From Aeoliella mucimassa (GTDB taxonomy: Bacteria; Planctomycetota; Planctomycetia; Pirellulales; Lacipirellulaceae), in contig NZ_CP036278.1 in assembly GCF_007748035.1 (NCBI RefSeq), positions 5,704,001 through 5,768,000 of the forward strand: 64,000 nt of DNA, in the 5' to 3' direction. Under the pieces are notes generated by a model. The model saw only the letters and a list, made by a program, of their open reading frames with translations, was not told the origin of the DNA and searched no databases. The position numbers and the translations under genes are program-made. Shown in pieces: positions 63,168 to 64,000 of the stretch (its first letter is position 1; every line of letters begins with the position of its first letter).

Positions 63168-63482
63168 TTAGTCCAAGCGATGCGTGGTGCTATTCAGCGA
63201 GTAAGCCGAGTTGGTGACCGGATCCACAGGGATTCCGTCGGGAAAGTACTCGAGGTCGCCATCGAGCACCGTAAGATCGGCCGGCCAGTCTCCTTCGAGC
63301 ACGTAATACCGCTCGACCGCCGAGTTGATGAGCACCCGATTCTCCGCGTCGACCTTCTCTTTGGCCGTCGAGGCCGTGACCGAAATACGCGGCACAATGA
63401 TCGCCGCCAGAATGCCCAGGATGGTGACCACCACCAGGAGTTCGATCAACGAAGAACCAGACTTACCAGAGGAGCGACGCAT
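63168..63482 (-). CDS. Type II secretion/type IV pilin-like pseudopilin
   Basis: A 104-residue protein with a prepilin N-terminus: short basic leader MRRSSGKSG, cleavage after Gly, then SSLIELLVVVTILGILAAII with Glu at mature position 5. The rest is a small globular domain (ENRVLINSAVERYYVLEGDW, DGDLEYFPDGIPVDPVTNSA). Size and the PVDPVTNSAY ending fit GspG/GspH-like pseudopilins. It stands alone, converging on folD; no other secretion genes are near. Assembly machinery must be elsewhere. Confidence 0.85.
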   Translation of the reverse strand: MRRSSGKSGSSLIELLVVVTILGILAAIIVPRISVTASTAKEKVDAENRVLINSAVERYYVLEGDWPADLTVLDGDLEYFPDGIPVDPVTNSAYSLNSTTHRLD

Positions 63483-63694
63483 GCTCAGACTACGAAAATC
63501 TCAAAAGGATCAGGCGCAAAAACTGGGCTCACAGCGAAACCCATAACTAAACGTACTACTTTTCCCCATCGCCTGAGGGGCGAAACCAGCCAGCCACGCC
63601 CGCCGGTTCGCCGGTACTCGGCCAGCCTGTACCGAATATACCGACAAAGACCAGTAGCCCCGGCCAGAGCGATCGGATACGATACAAGCACCCT

Positions 63695-63768
<74 letters not shown>

Positions 63769-63887
63769 TTTCGACTTCGCGATCCCTCCTTCCGATTCTC
63801 TTCAACCTTCGGAGGGCCGCCAGCAATACGCCCCCGTCGACCGACAAGCGCCTCCGCCCTCCCCTGCTCTGGCGACGCTCGCCCCCG

Positions 63888-64000
63888 AATAGATTCCCAC
63901 CGCTCCGAATAGATTCCCACGACACAGCAAATAGATTCCCAATTTACCCACCGATGGGAAAATTGAATCTGCTCGCACGCTATAAAACCAGTGGTTTTCG
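63888..64000. repeat. Dispersed intergenic repeat, copy 3 (cut by window end)
   Basis: Motifs AATAGATTCCCA at 63888, 63908 and 63930 (20 and 22 bp apart), then the 41-bp core at 63930-63970 without change, and the AAAACCAGTGGTTTTCG segment shared with the other copies. The part beyond the window is not visible. Confidence 0.85.

Noticed and set aside
63888-63970. CRISPR-like look of the phased motifs
   Set aside because: Motifs are only 12 bp, spacers 8-10 bp, never more than three or four units, and no cas genes are near.

Overview
The window looks like chromosome of a planctomycete, most likely order Pirellulales. This is inferred from gene content: a DUF1080 lectin-like hydrolase, a Minf_1886-family protein, an ECF sigma factor carrying a membrane and thioredoxin-like extension, a PEP-CTERM protease with dockerin-like calcium loops, a membrane-anchored Ser/Thr kinase, and many dispersed intergenic palindromes. 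No rRNA, CRISPR array, prophage or integrase gene is visible. Two tRNAs are present, Ser-CGA and Gly-CCC.

Layout. 1-12.5 kb: end of a peptide ABC transporter (binding protein, permease), then mostly minus-strand housekeeping and hypothetical genes (RicT, HIT, Trm112-like, M28 peptidase, a cysteine-less TlpA-like protein). 12.5-19.2 kb: accessory region with a repeat block, a complete IS4-family element with a 9-bp target duplication, and a junction where a 5'-truncated ubiX abuts a membrane-protein gene. 19.4-26.7 kb: Aer-like PAS protein, ECF sigma fusion, carB. 26.9-36.2 kb: surface polysaccharide genes in two converging groups (GMC oxidoreductase, aldo/keto reductase, GT2 against flippase, nitroreductase, pyruvyl transferase), then a secreted protein and a cytidylyltransferase/phosphatase fusion. 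36.4-41.6 kb: hemL, Ser/Thr kinase, trpC, mscS. 41.7-47.4 kb: a second repeat copy, then a run of short plus-strand genes separated by attC-like elements; one gene is split by an IS630-family element. 47.5-53 kb: RNA-modification pair (TrhO-RluA fusion plus TrmH), PhnD-like binding protein, PEP-CTERM protease. 53.3-60.9 kb: a second polysaccharide group (wecB, GT4, SDR epimerase, gmd, WecA-like transferase, WcaF-like acetyltransferase). 60.9-64 kb: mutY, folD, pseudopilin, tRNA-Gly and a third repeat copy cut by the window edge.

The two polysaccharide groups could together make, modify and export a surface glycan: WecA-like initiation, UDP-ManNAc and GDP-sugar supply, glycosyl transfer, acetyl and pyruvyl decoration, and Wzx-type flipping.

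The two best candidates for something undescribed are (a) a repeat family with three AATAGATTCCCA motifs at 20-22 bp spacing followed by a 41-bp imperfect hairpin, present three times, and (b) an integron-like cassette array at 42.6-47.4 kb without an integrase in view.
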